Assembly: GCF_023740735.1 (NCBI RefSeq)
Contig: NZ_JAMRXH010000015.1
Coordinates: 62,001 to 126,000 of the forward strand
DNA length: 64,000 nt
Direction of reading: 5' to 3'
From: Nocardia sp. CDC159
GTDB lineage: Bacteria > Actinomycetota > Actinomycetes > Mycobacteriales > Mycobacteriaceae
Made by a program: the position numbers and the translations under genes
Notes under the pieces: model-generated
Seen by the model: the letters and a program-made list of their open reading frames with translations, nothing else
The model's database searches: none
What the model was told of the DNA's origin: nothing
Part shown: positions 27,883-35,949 of the stretch, piece by piece
Layout of the letters: each line of letters begins with the position of its first letter
Numbering within the stretch: the first letter of the stretch is position 1

Positions 27883-28860
27883 ATGTCCGATGTGACCCAT
27901 CGCATGCTCGAGCTGCTGGCCTACCTGCAGACCGGCCGACGGTTCAGCGGCGCCGAACTGGCCGAGCGGCTGGGCGCCAGCCCGCGCACCGTGCGCCGGG
28001 ACATCGAACGCCTTCGGGAGTACGGATACCCGGTGACGACCCAACCAGGCCCCGGCGGCTTCTATCGGCTCTCCGCGGGCGCCACACTGCCGCCGATGGT
28101 CTTCGACGACGACGAGGCGATCGCCACCATCGTCGGACTGGGCATCCTCGCCGCCGCGGACACCCCGGGCATCGGCGGGGCCGCCGATCGCGCCTTCGGC
28201 AAGATCGACCAGCTGCTCCCGAAACGCCTGCGCGCCAGGGCAACCGCGCTGCGCGGCACGCTGGAGGCGACCACGCTCGCCGCACCGCCGATCGATCCGG
28301 AGGTGCTGGCCCGGCTCGCCGCGGCCGCGGCGCGGCATGAGCACGTGACCTTCACCTACACTGCCCGCGGCGGCGACACCACCCGCCGCCGGGTCGAACC
28401 GTACCGCCAGGTCTATCGCCATCTGCGCTGGTATCTGCTGGCCTGGGACGTCGACCGGGCCGACTGGCGCACATTTCGGCTCGACCGCATCGACGAGATC
28501 ACGGTTGTGGGAACGACCTTCCAGCCCCGGCCGCTTCCGGCCGAATCGGGCGCGGCCTATCTGCACGCCGCGCAGACCGCGCCCCGGCACCGCGCGGTCG
28601 TCACCGTCGAGGCCCGCGCCGACGCGGTCGCCGACGCGCTGAAGTTCCAGGAGTGCGTCGTCGAACCGATCGGTCCGGACCGCTGCTCGGTCACCACCTG
28701 GGTCGATTCCTTCGAATGGCTGCTGGTCAATCTGGCCCTGCTCGACGCCGACTTCGTCATCGAGCGGCCCGCCGCGTTTCGCGAGCGGTGCCGGACGGTC
28801 GCGGCACGCCTGCATCGGGCGGCGGGACGGCCGGATCGCGGTCCCGACACATCCGGGTAA
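27883..28860 (+). CDS. WYL-domain transcriptional regulator
   Basis: This 325-residue protein has an N-terminal HTH (RFSGAELAERLGASPRTVRR) and a central WYL domain containing the RWYLLAWDVDR core. A C-terminal WCX-type extension follows. WYL regulators sense ligands or nucleic acids and often control DNA-damage responses, which suits its divergent partner, a UvrA-like ATPase. ATG 27883 is chosen over a start at 27841 because the HTH begins there. GAGAAT at 27870-27875 stands 7 nt before it, so the transcript may be leaderless. Confidence 0.9.
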   Translation: MSDVTHRMLELLAYLQTGRRFSGAELAERLGASPRTVRRDIERLREYGYPVTTQPGPGGFYRLSAGATLPPMVFDDDEAIATIVGLGILAAADTPGIGGAADRAFGKIDQLLPKRLRARATALRGTLEATTLAAPPIDPEVLARLAAAAARHEHVTFTYTARGGDTTRRRVEPYRQVYRHLRWYLLAWDVDRADWRTFRLDRIDEITVVGTTFQPRPLPAESGAAYLHAAQTAPRHRAVVTVEARADAVADALKFQECVVEPIGPDRCSVTTWVDSFEWLLVNLALLDADFVIERPAAFRERCRTVAARLHRAAGRPDRGPDTSG

Positions 28861-28903
28861 CAAATCGGGCGCGGACGCGGTTACGGGCTGGCACCATTGA
28901 CCC

Positions 28904-30052
28904 ATGATTTCGCGGAGTGATCACCCCGCCGAACCCACTGCCGAGGTCTGGGGCCAGCGCGCCGACAAGGCCGAATCCGCGATCGTCGCCCGGCATCTAC
29001 GCCGCCTGTGGGCGACCCCGGGCACCGAGCTCGGCGTGGTGGGCTGGCCCGCGACTCGCCGCGAACGCGCCTTCGCCTCCTGGCACTACTGGTGGCAGTC
29101 GCATCTGCTCGACTGCCTGGTCGACGCCGCCAATCGCGAGCCCACCCCGGCGCGCAAGCGCCGCATCGCCGCCGTCGCGCGCACGCACCGGCTGCGCAAC
29201 CTCACCGGCTGGACCAACAACTACTACGACGATATGGCCTGGCTGGCGCTGGCGCTGGAGCGGGCCGAGCGCAATCAGGGCGTCACCGAGGTGCGCGGCG
29301 GGCTGATCGCGCTGGAGAAGGAGCTGGTCTCGGGCTATCGGGTGCAGATCGGCGCGCTGCCGTGGCGCAAGAACTCCGATTACTACAACGCGCCCGCCAA
29401 CGGCCCGGCTGCCATCGCGCTGGCCCGCTTCGGCCACTACGACCGGGCCGCCGATATCGCCGACTGGCTGGACAAGACGCTGCGCGATCCGGAATCGGAT
29501 CTCATCCTGGACGGCATCCACCTGCCCTCCGGCGAGATCGAGCGGCCGGTGTTCAGTTACTGCCAGGGCGTGGTGCTGGGCCTGGAGACCGAATTGGCCG
29601 TGCACACCGGCGATTTCCGACATATCGAGCGGGTACAGCGACTGCTGCGCGCGGTGGAGGATCGGATGACCACGGGCGGCATCGTCGCCGGGGGTGGCGG
29701 TGGCGACGGCGGCCTGTTCAACGGCATCCTGGCCCGCTACCTCGCGCTGGTGGCGATCATGCTGCCGGGTGAGTCGGCCGATCAGGACACCACCCGCCGT
29801 CGCGCGGCCGCGATCGTGACCGCCTCGGCCCGCGCGGCCTGGGAACATCGGCTGGAGGTGGAGGGCGACCCGCTGTTCGGTCACAACTGGGCCGAGCCCG
29901 CCCGGCTGCCCACCGGCACCAAGGGGGCGGGTTACTTCACGGCCGGTGGCTCGGTGACCGCCTCGCGCACGCCCGAGCGGGATCTGTCGGTGCAGCTGTC
30001 GGGGTGGATGTTGATGGAGGCCGCGCACCTGGTCACGGCCGCCGGGTTCTGA
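28904..30052 (+). CDS. Glycoside hydrolase family 76 (alpha-1,6-mannanase-like)
   Basis: This 382-residue (alpha/alpha)6-barrel protein has the catalytic double Asp in WTNNYYDDMAWLALAL (about residues 103-118), the GH76 hallmark. GH76 enzymes cut alpha-1,6-mannan; in mycolata the plausible substrates are the mannan backbones of lipomannan or lipoarabinomannan. No signal peptide is visible, so it is predicted cytosolic. An M. tuberculosis homologue (Rv0365c) lies beside DedA and fba as here. CACCAT at 28892-28897 lies 6 nt before ATG 28904, consistent with leaderless expression. It is convergent to the DedA pair. Confidence 0.88.
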   Translation: MISRSDHPAEPTAEVWGQRADKAESAIVARHLRRLWATPGTELGVVGWPATRRERAFASWHYWWQSHLLDCLVDAANREPTPARKRRIAAVARTHRLRNLTGWTNNYYDDMAWLALALERAERNQGVTEVRGGLIALEKELVSGYRVQIGALPWRKNSDYYNAPANGPAAIALARFGHYDRAADIADWLDKTLRDPESDLILDGIHLPSGEIERPVFSYCQGVVLGLETELAVHTGDFRHIERVQRLLRAVEDRMTTGGIVAGGGGGDGGLFNGILARYLALVAIMLPGESADQDTTRRRAAAIVTASARAAWEHRLEVEGDPLFGHNWAEPARLPTGTKGAGYFTAGGSVTASRTPERDLSVQLSGWMLMEAAHLVTAAGF

Positions 30053-30056
30053 GGTC

Positions 30057-30776
30057 CTACTTGTTCGTCATATCGGCGTGCTGGTCGCCGACGACCGGGA
30101 TCGGCTGGGTCACCTCGACGTCGAAATCCTCGGCCGGCCGCGACATTTCGATGCGGTACTGGCGAATCCCGAGAATCGTTCCGGCGATCAGGCCGACCAC
30201 CAGCGTGGCGATCACCGAGGGCAGCAGCCACGACACCCGATCGAGAAATCCGCCCGCGTAGTAGCCGACCAGCAGCAGCACCGGCGCCCAGATCACCGCG
30301 CCGATCGAGCTGGCGATGGTGTATCGGCGATGGTCCATCCCGGCCGCGCCCGCCACCAGCGGGCACAGCGTGCGCACCCAGGGAATCCAGCGCGCCACCA
30401 GCACCGCCAGGAAGCCGTGCCGCCGTAGCAGCTCGCTCACCCGGTTCAGGTTGTGCGCGTTGATGTATCGCCCGTTCTTCCGGGCCACCAGATGGTGGCC
30501 GGTGCGGGCGCCGATCACATAGCCGACCTGGTTACCGGCGATCGCCGCGACCATGGTGGCGATCGCCAGCCCCCAGACCTGGGCGTGTCCGGTCGCATGC
30601 GAGGCCAGCACGATGCCCGCGGTGAGCAGCATCGAATCGCCCGGCAGGAACAGGCCGATGATCAGTGCGCACTCGAGGAACACGAAGACGATGACAACGG
30701 TCCAGACGAGTGCCGGCCCGGCCGACTGCAGCGGATCCAGTCCGCCCAGCGCGAGGGGTAGCGGCGTGGTGGACAA
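30057..30776 (-). CDS. DedA-family membrane protein (copy 2)
   Basis: This DedA/VTT-domain protein of about 239 residues has several helices and FLPGDSMLLTAG near the N-terminus. It also has RWIPWVRTLCPLVAGAAGM, the conserved Arg-containing re-entrant region. DedA proteins are proton-dependent transporters, some flipping lipid carriers such as undecaprenyl phosphate or phosphatidylethanolamine. The only plausible start is TTG 30774-30776, 4 bp after the stop of the upstream DedA gene, so it is probably coupled. Sequence farther upstream in this frame overlaps that gene and is not conserved. Confidence 0.82.
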   Translation of the reverse strand: MSTTPLPLALGGLDPLQSAGPALVWTVVIVFVFLECALIIGLFLPGDSMLLTAGIVLASHATGHAQVWGLAIATMVAAIAGNQVGYVIGARTGHHLVARKNGRYINAHNLNRVSELLRRHGFLAVLVARWIPWVRTLCPLVAGAAGMDHRRYTIASSIGAVIWAPVLLLVGYYAGGFLDRVSWLLPSVIATLVVGLIAGTILGIRQYRIEMSRPAEDFDVEVTQPIPVVGDQHADMTNK

Positions 30777-30780
30777 GGCG

Positions 30781-31515
30781 TCAGCGGGTGGGTTCGTTCG
30801 TCGGGACGGGGGTTTCCTCGATCTCGAGCACCGGTTCGTGATTGCGCAGCTTCTTCGCGATCGAGATGATGCCCGGCAGGATCGAGACGAACACGATGAC
30901 CAGGAAGATCGCCTCGACATTGTCGCGGATGAAGGCGACGTTGCCGAGGAAGTAGCCGAGGATGGTCACACCGCCGCCCCACAGCAGGCCGCCGAGAATG
31001 TCGAAGGTGACGAACTTGCGGTAGTCCATCTTCGACACCCCCGCCAGCACCGGCATGAAGGTGCGCACGATCGGCACGAATCGGCCCAGGATGATGGTCT
31101 TGGGCCCGTACTTCTCGAAGAAGGCGTGCGTCTCGGTGACATAGCGCTGCTTGAAGAAGCGCCCGTCCTCCTTGTGGAACAGCGCGGGGCCGATGGCCCG
31201 CCCGATCCAGTAGGCGGTCTGGTCACCGAGGACCGCGACCACCGACACCGCGGGCACCAGCACCCAGATCGAGACCGGGGCGGGTGTCTGCGCGGCGAGC
31301 AGGCCGCCGGTGAACAGCAGCGAATCGCCCGGCAGGATCGGAAACAGCAGCCCTGTCTCGATGAAGACGATGACCAGGATGGCCGGGAGCACGGCATTTT
31401 TCAGCCATGTCTCCGTCAAGAGGTGCATGGGGTCGAGCAGCGCTTTGATTCCGGAGCTACTCGCGACAGCATCAGATATGGCCAGCAAGGTCACGGGCAC
31501 CACAGTACCGGGCAC
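30781..31515 (-). CDS. DedA-family membrane protein (copy 1)
   Basis: This is a 244-residue DedA/VTT protein with LFPILPGDSLLFTGGLLA and GRFVPIVRTFMPVLAGVS motifs and four to five helices. It is the first gene of a two-gene DedA operon. An M. tuberculosis DedA protein (Rv0364) occupies the same place between fba and the GH76 gene, but there it is single. ATG 31515 is used; a GTG 21 nt downstream (VTLLAISDAV) is also possible. The family maintains envelope lipid homeostasis; the substrate here is not known. Confidence 0.88.
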   Translation of the reverse strand: MPGTVVPVTLLAISDAVASSSGIKALLDPMHLLTETWLKNAVLPAILVIVFIETGLLFPILPGDSLLFTGGLLAAQTPAPVSIWVLVPAVSVVAVLGDQTAYWIGRAIGPALFHKEDGRFFKQRYVTETHAFFEKYGPKTIILGRFVPIVRTFMPVLAGVSKMDYRKFVTFDILGGLLWGGGVTILGYFLGNVAFIRDNVEAIFLVIVFVSILPGIISIAKKLRNHEPVLEIEETPVPTNEPTR

Positions 31516-31567
31516 CCCGCTATCGCACAGAACGTCAGGGCAACCTCACAGGGCAGCAGCGCGTTCG

Positions 31568-31622
31568 CCCCTGTCCCCAGGCGGCTGCACCCCCTGTCCC
31601 CAGGGCGGCTCCACCCCCTGAC
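31568..31622. repeat. Short imperfect tandem repeat
   Basis: Two units of 23 and 24 bp based on CCCCTGTCCCCAGGCGGCTG (31568-31590 and 31591-31614) and a partial third lie between dedA and fba. They are directly followed by the hairpin at 31621-31645. Confidence 0.7.
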
Positions 31623-31645
31623 CCCGGCATGCTCTTCGCCGGGGT
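31621..31645. repeat. Hairpin with the recurrent GCTYTTC loop core
   Basis: ACCCCGGC (31621-31628) pairs with GCCGGGGT (31638-31645) around loop ATGCTCTTC. The 15-nt centre differs by two bases from the one at 11981-11995. It lies in a divergent promoter region (dedA/fba), so it does not follow a gene end in either direction. Confidence 0.65.
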
Positions 31646-31725
31646 GCCTTCCACAGGAATACCTCGGGAAATTAGGGTATGACCTGACAGAACCGTCCAA
31701 CGCCGCACACACGGAGGTCACTGCA

Positions 31726-32763
31726 GTGCCCATCGCGACTCCGGAGGTCTACGCCGAGATGCTCGGTCGGGCCAAAGAGAACTCCTTCGCCTTCCCCGCG
31801 ATCAACTGCACGTCATCGGAGACGATCAATGCGGCGATCCGCGGTTTCGCCGAGGCCGGCAGCGACGGCATCATCCAGTTCTCCACCGGCGGCGCCGAAT
31901 TCGGCTCCGGCCAGGGCGTGAAGGACATGGTGACCGGCGCGGTCGCGCTGGCGGAATTCGCGCACGTGGTGGCCGCCCGCTACGACGTCACCATCGCGCT
32001 GCACACCGACCACTGCCCCAAGGACAAGCTGGACACCTTCGTGCGCCCGCTGCTGGCCATCTCGCAGGAGCGGGTCAAGGCCGGGCAGAACCCGCTGTTC
32101 CAGTCGCACATGTGGGACGGGTCGGCGGTGCCGATCGATGAGAATCTGGAGATCGCGAAGGAACTGCTGAAGCAGACCTCCGCAGCCAACATCATCCTCG
32201 AGGTGGAGATCGGCGTCGTCGGCGGCGAGGAGGACGGTGTCGAGAACGCCATCAACGAGAAGCTCTACACCTCGCCGGAGGACTTCGAGAAGACCATCGA
32301 CGCCCTGGGTGCCGGTGAGAACGGCAAGTACCTGCTGGCCGCCACCTTCGGCAATGTGCACGGCGTGTACAAGCCGGGCAATGTGAAGTTGCGCCCGGAG
32401 GTGCTGGCCGAGGGCCAGCGCGTGGCCGCCGCCAAGCTGGGCCTGCCGGAGGGCGCCAAGCCGTTCGACTTCGTCTTCCACGGCGGTTCGGGCTCGCTGA
32501 AGTCCGAGATCGAGGATTCGCTGCGCTACGGCGTGGTGAAGATGAACGTGGACACCGACACCCAGTACGCGTTCACCCGCCCGATCGCGGCGCACATGTT
32601 CTCCAACTACGACGGTGTGCTGAAGGTGGACGGCGAGGTCGGCAACAAGAAGGTCTACGACCCGCGCAGCTACCTGAAGAAGGCCGAGGCCAATATGGCC
32701 GCCCGCGTGGTGGAGGCGTGCAACGACCTGAAGTCGTCGGGCAAGTCCGTCAGCGCGAAGTAG
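31726..32763 (+). CDS. fba: Class II fructose-bisphosphate aldolase
   Basis: This 345-residue zinc-dependent aldolase is nearly collinear with M. tuberculosis Fba. The first zinc/substrate region is IALHTDHCPKDKLD, other ligands are in LEVEIGVVGGEEDG and FGNVHGVYKPG, and the phosphate/zinc motif is VFHGGSGSLKSEIEDSLRYG. It interconverts fructose-1,6-bisphosphate with DHAP and glyceraldehyde-3-phosphate in glycolysis and gluconeogenesis. The start is GTG 31726, 8 nt after GGAGG (31713-31717); a very long upstream opening of the same frame runs across the dedA genes and is spurious. A TAGGGT -10-like hexamer is at 31673-31678. A perfect terminator follows. Confidence 0.97.
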   Translation: MPIATPEVYAEMLGRAKENSFAFPAINCTSSETINAAIRGFAEAGSDGIIQFSTGGAEFGSGQGVKDMVTGAVALAEFAHVVAARYDVTIALHTDHCPKDKLDTFVRPLLAISQERVKAGQNPLFQSHMWDGSAVPIDENLEIAKELLKQTSAANIILEVEIGVVGGEEDGVENAINEKLYTSPEDFEKTIDALGAGENGKYLLAATFGNVHGVYKPGNVKLRPEVLAEGQRVAAAKLGLPEGAKPFDFVFHGGSGSLKSEIEDSLRYGVVKMNVDTDTQYAFTRPIAAHMFSNYDGVLKVDGEVGNKKVYDPRSYLKKAEANMAARVVEACNDLKSSGKSVSAK

Positions 32764-32778
32764 TCGAGGAGTTCAAGG

Positions 32779-32806
32779 GTGCGGCCGGTGCGAACACCGG
32801 CCGCAC
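32779..32806 (+). terminator. Terminator hairpin after fba
   Basis: Perfect 12-bp stem (32779-32790 with 32795-32806) with CGAA tetraloop, 15 bp after the fba stop. No T-tract follows, as is common in actinobacteria. Confidence 0.85.
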
Positions 32807-32850
32807 TCGCATGTCTTGCCGACCTACCCAACGACTGATTTCGTGAACAT

Positions 32851-33972
32851 ATGAGTGGCGTCCTGGACGTCCGGGTGCTGGGCCCGGTGCGGCTGCTGGT
32901 CGACGGCGAACCCGTACCGGTCGGCGGACCGAAGCCGCGGGCGCTGCTGGCCGCGCTCACCGTGAATCGCCGCCGCGCGGTGTCCTCGCAGGCGCTGGCC
33001 GATCTGGTGTGGAACGAGCAGCCGCCGGACGCCTATCTGGCCAGCCTGCAGGTGTTCGTTTCGAATATTCGCAAGGCGCTGCGCAATTCGGGGGTGGATC
33101 CGGCGAGCGTGCTGCGCACCGAATCGTCCGGCTATCGCCTCGACATTCCGGATGACGCCTGCGATCTGGGGCGTTTCGATCTCGCCCGGCGCGCCGGCGC
33201 CGAGGCCGCGGCCGTCGGTGCGCACGAACGCGCCGCGCGGCTGTTCGGTGCGGCCCTCGACGAATGGAGCGGCCGGGCGCTCGACGATCTGGCCGGACTG
33301 CAGTTCGCCGACGCCTTCGCCGCGGCGATGGACGAGGAGCGGCTGCTCGCCGCCTCGGCCCGCATCGACGCCGAGATCGCCTGCGGCCGGGCCGCATCGG
33401 TGATCGGCGAGCTGCTGGCGACGACCGCCGCCCATCCGCTGCGTGAACCGCTGTGGGTGCAGCTGATCACCGCGCTGTACCTGTCCGGCCGCCAGGCCGA
33501 CGCCCTGGACGCGTGTCGGCGGGTGCGCGCGGTGCTGGCCGACGAACTCGGCATCGACCCGGGTCCGGCGCTGATCGAGCTGGAGAAGCGGGTGCTGCGC
33601 CAGGAGCCGTTGGACATTCGCGAGATCGCCGCCGTGGAGCGGCTGGCCAAGGCGATGACCGAGACGGTGACCGAACATCCGCGCCCGGCCCGCGGCGGCC
33701 GGTTGCTGCTGCCCGGCGGGCGCACCGCGCCGATTCCCCAGGGCGGCCTGCGGATCGGCCGGATGACCGATAACGATCTGGTGCTCGACGACCCGAAGGT
33801 CAGCCGCTATCACGCGCATGTCCAGCCCAGTCGGGCCGGTCTGCTGATCCGGGATCTGCAGTCGGCCAACGGCATCTACGTCAACGATCGCCGGATCGAC
33901 AGCGGCGCCATGCTGACCGACGGTGACGCGATCCGCATCGGTGCGACCGTGCTGCGCTTCGAGGCCGACTAG
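32851..33972 (+). CDS. EmbR-like SARP regulator with FHA domain
   Basis: This 373-residue regulator has the three-domain EmbR layout. An OmpR-type winged helix (about 8-95, VLGPVRLLVDGEPVPVGG) comes first. A bacterial transcriptional activation domain follows (about 100-245, ending LADELGIDPGPALIELE). Last is a C-terminal FHA domain with LRIGRMTDNDLVLDDP, then SRYHAHV and NGIYVNDRRI. FHA domains bind phosphothreonine, so control by a Ser/Thr kinase (PknH for M. tuberculosis EmbR) is plausible. No emb genes are next to it here, so its targets are unknown. Its stop shares CTAG with the convergent excalibur gene. Confidence 0.88.
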   Translation: MSGVLDVRVLGPVRLLVDGEPVPVGGPKPRALLAALTVNRRRAVSSQALADLVWNEQPPDAYLASLQVFVSNIRKALRNSGVDPASVLRTESSGYRLDIPDDACDLGRFDLARRAGAEAAAVGAHERAARLFGAALDEWSGRALDDLAGLQFADAFAAAMDEERLLAASARIDAEIACGRAASVIGELLATTAAHPLREPLWVQLITALYLSGRQADALDACRRVRAVLADELGIDPGPALIELEKRVLRQEPLDIREIAAVERLAKAMTETVTEHPRPARGGRLLLPGGRTAPIPQGGLRIGRMTDNDLVLDDPKVSRYHAHVQPSRAGLLIRDLQSANGIYVNDRRIDSGAMLTDGDAIRIGATVLRFEAD

Positions 33973-34301
33973 TTCTCCCAGACCTCGCAGGCGATACCGT
34001 CGAGGTCGGGATCGAGATGGGCGCCGTATCCGGTCTGTCCGGCGTAGAGCACGGTTACGCCCGCCGCGTGGGCCGCCGCGCAGTTGGCGTAGTACGGGGT
34101 CTTGGTGGTGGAAGGCTTCCGGTCCGGTTTCTGGTAGCGGTATTCCCCATTCTGATCGACCGTCCAGCCCGAATCGCCTCCGCCGGGGAGGGGGCCGGAG
34201 GGTTCTCCGGCGAGGGCGGCCGGCGCCGACACGGCGCCGAGGGCGAGCAGTCCGGCGGCGAGAACGGGCGCGACGGTGCGGGGATTGATCGAAAACTTCA
34301 C
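33969..34301 (-). CDS. Secreted excalibur-domain protein
   Basis: This 110-residue protein has a signal peptide (about residues 1-31, basic start, VLAAGLLALGAVSAP core, AxA-type cleavage before GEPSG). A C-terminal excalibur domain carries the calcium-site-like DPDLDGIACE, and a paired Cys is in YYANCAAAHAAG. Excalibur domains are small extracellular modules that may bind calcium. The start is GTG 34299-34301 because the signal peptide begins there; the upstream in-frame extension would overlap the divergent gene's promoter. Its TAG stop overlaps the EmbR-like gene's TAG within CTAG 33969-33972. Confidence 0.83.
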   Translation of the reverse strand: MKFSINPRTVAPVLAAGLLALGAVSAPAALAGEPSGPLPGGGDSGWTVDQNGEYRYQKPDRKPSTTKTPYYANCAAAHAAGVTVLYAGQTGYGAHLDPDLDGIACEVWEN

Positions 34302-34482
34302 GGCGACAATCCTGTTCGAGATTCGTTCGCTCCCACTGTAGGCGCGGATCCTGAGATGTCCCCCAGGATTTTTGAACGTACGGCCGGTTTCTCCGGCGTG
34401 GAGTGCCGTCGATTGCCGGGTTCGTCCCCTAGGGTCGCTTCGCGGGGGATCAAGCGGTGGACCGATATCGAGGGGTTGGTGT

Positions 34483-35949
34483 ATGGCCATGCGGCTGCTG
34501 TCCGCCGTCGGGGCGGTCGTCGTCGGAGCGGGGGCGCTGGTGGGTGCGCAGCATCCGAGCGCCGCCGCCGAAAGCGCTTCCGGCGCAACGTTGGTGGGCA
34601 TCGGACCGTGTCCGATCGATCCCGTGCCCGTCCATCAGCCACTGGTGCCGAAGACGCTCGAGGTGCCCGTGCCCTATCCGGTGGTCACCGTCGATCCCGG
34701 GCCCCCGCCCGCCACGTCGCCGGTGCGCGTACCGATGGAGCTACCCCCGGATCCGTGCACCAATCCGTGCCCGGATCTCACCGACCATCCGGATCCGCCG
34801 CCGGGCCTGTTGAATCGGATGGGAATGCCCGAGCTGCTGCTGAACCCCAAGCCGTTCTTCTTCGCGCTGCCCTCGGGGCCCTCACCCGATCCGATCGCGC
34901 CGCCGCCGGTCCGCGTGGAGCCGCCGACCGAACCGGCCGCCCGGGTGGCGGCCCGGCCCGCCCCGCGCGTGCACGAGGTGCGCGAGGTCGCGAAGCTGAC
35001 GGGTGCGCATTCGATCAACCGGACGGACAAGCGGTGGCAGGTGTACGGGACCGACCTCGGCATCATGTGGGAGAGCGCGCCCGGCGAAATCGCCCTGGCC
35101 TTCGGCGATACGGTCGGCGTCGGCTTCCATCCGCCCGGCGGCATGGGCTCGGACTGGCGCAGTAATCTGCTGGCGTTCAGCAGCGATCGGGAGCTCAGCG
35201 ACGGCGTCGTCTTCGATCGCATGGTCACCGACGACCGGTGCCATGCCGCGGAGGTGCTGCCCAGTCGCAAGATGGACAATGTCGAGATCACCACGATCCC
35301 GACCTCCGGCTTCGCGCTGGGCGAGCGGCAGTATCTGAGCTATATGTCGATTCGGACCTGGCACAGCATGCCGGGCACGTTCTACACCAACTACGGCGGC
35401 ATCGCCTATTCCGACGACCACGGCCAGACCTGGACCAAGGATCCGCACGCGCGCTGGGACAACATCTTCGGTGTCTCCAATTTCCAAGTGGGCGCGATGG
35501 TTCCGCAGGGCGACCATGTCTACATGTTCGGCACGCCCAATACCCGGCTGGGTTCGGTGGGCCTGGCACGGGTGCCCAAGGACGCGGTGCTCAATCCCAC
35601 CGCGTACCAGTACTGGCGCGACGGCGCGTGGACCCCGGTCGGTGGCGCGGCGTCGGCCTCGTCCATCGTCGACGGTCCCGCGGGCGAGCTCTCGGTGCGC
35701 TACGACGCCGACCGGGGGCGGTGGCAGATGAGCTATCTCGATACCGCGAAGGCGGCCATCGTTGTGCGCGAGGCGGATTCGCCGCAGGGCGTGTGGTCGG
35801 AGTCGGCGCAGCTGGTGTCGGCGACGCAGTATCCGGAGCTGTACGGCGGCTTCATCCACCCGTGGTCGACCGGATCCGACCTCTACTTCACCATCAGCAC
35901 CTGGAGCGATTACAACGTCTACCTGATGCACGCCCGGCTGGACGACTAG
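34483..35949 (+). CDS. Secreted DUF4185-domain protein
   Basis: This 488-residue exported protein has a signal peptide (about 1-30, MRLLSAVGAVVVGAGALVG). A Pro-rich spacer (about 30-160) follows, with paired Cys in DPCTNPCPDL. The large C-terminal DUF4185 domain has WQVYGTDLGIMWES, GIAYSDDHGQTWT and YGGFIHPWSTGSDLYF, resembling a beta-propeller or sialidase-like fold with Asp-box-like turns. The biochemical role is unknown; carbohydrate binding is a guess from the fold. ATG 34483 follows AGGGG by 7 nt; ATG 34489 is also possible. It is divergent from the excalibur gene, and its stop overlaps the hadAB stop (CTAG). Confidence 0.8.
   Translation: MAMRLLSAVGAVVVGAGALVGAQHPSAAAESASGATLVGIGPCPIDPVPVHQPLVPKTLEVPVPYPVVTVDPGPPPATSPVRVPMELPPDPCTNPCPDLTDHPDPPPGLLNRMGMPELLLNPKPFFFALPSGPSPDPIAPPPVRVEPPTEPAARVAARPAPRVHEVREVAKLTGAHSINRTDKRWQVYGTDLGIMWESAPGEIALAFGDTVGVGFHPPGGMGSDWRSNLLAFSSDRELSDGVVFDRMVTDDRCHAAEVLPSRKMDNVEITTIPTSGFALGERQYLSYMSIRTWHSMPGTFYTNYGGIAYSDDHGQTWTKDPHARWDNIFGVSNFQVGAMVPQGDHVYMFGTPNTRLGSVGLARVPKDAVLNPTAYQYWRDGAWTPVGGAASASSIVDGPAGELSVRYDADRGRWQMSYLDTAKAAIVVREADSPQGVWSESAQLVSATQYPELYGGFIHPWSTGSDLYFTISTWSDYNVYLMHARLDD

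Noticed and set aside
25721..27895. A 724-codon plus-strand frame over the UvrA-like gene
   Set aside because: It is antisense to a clear two-module ABC ATPase and is compositionally an artefact.
31491..31733. Small minus-strand frame overlapping the dedA-fba gap
   Set aside because: It overlaps the fba start and the tandem repeat, with no support as a gene.
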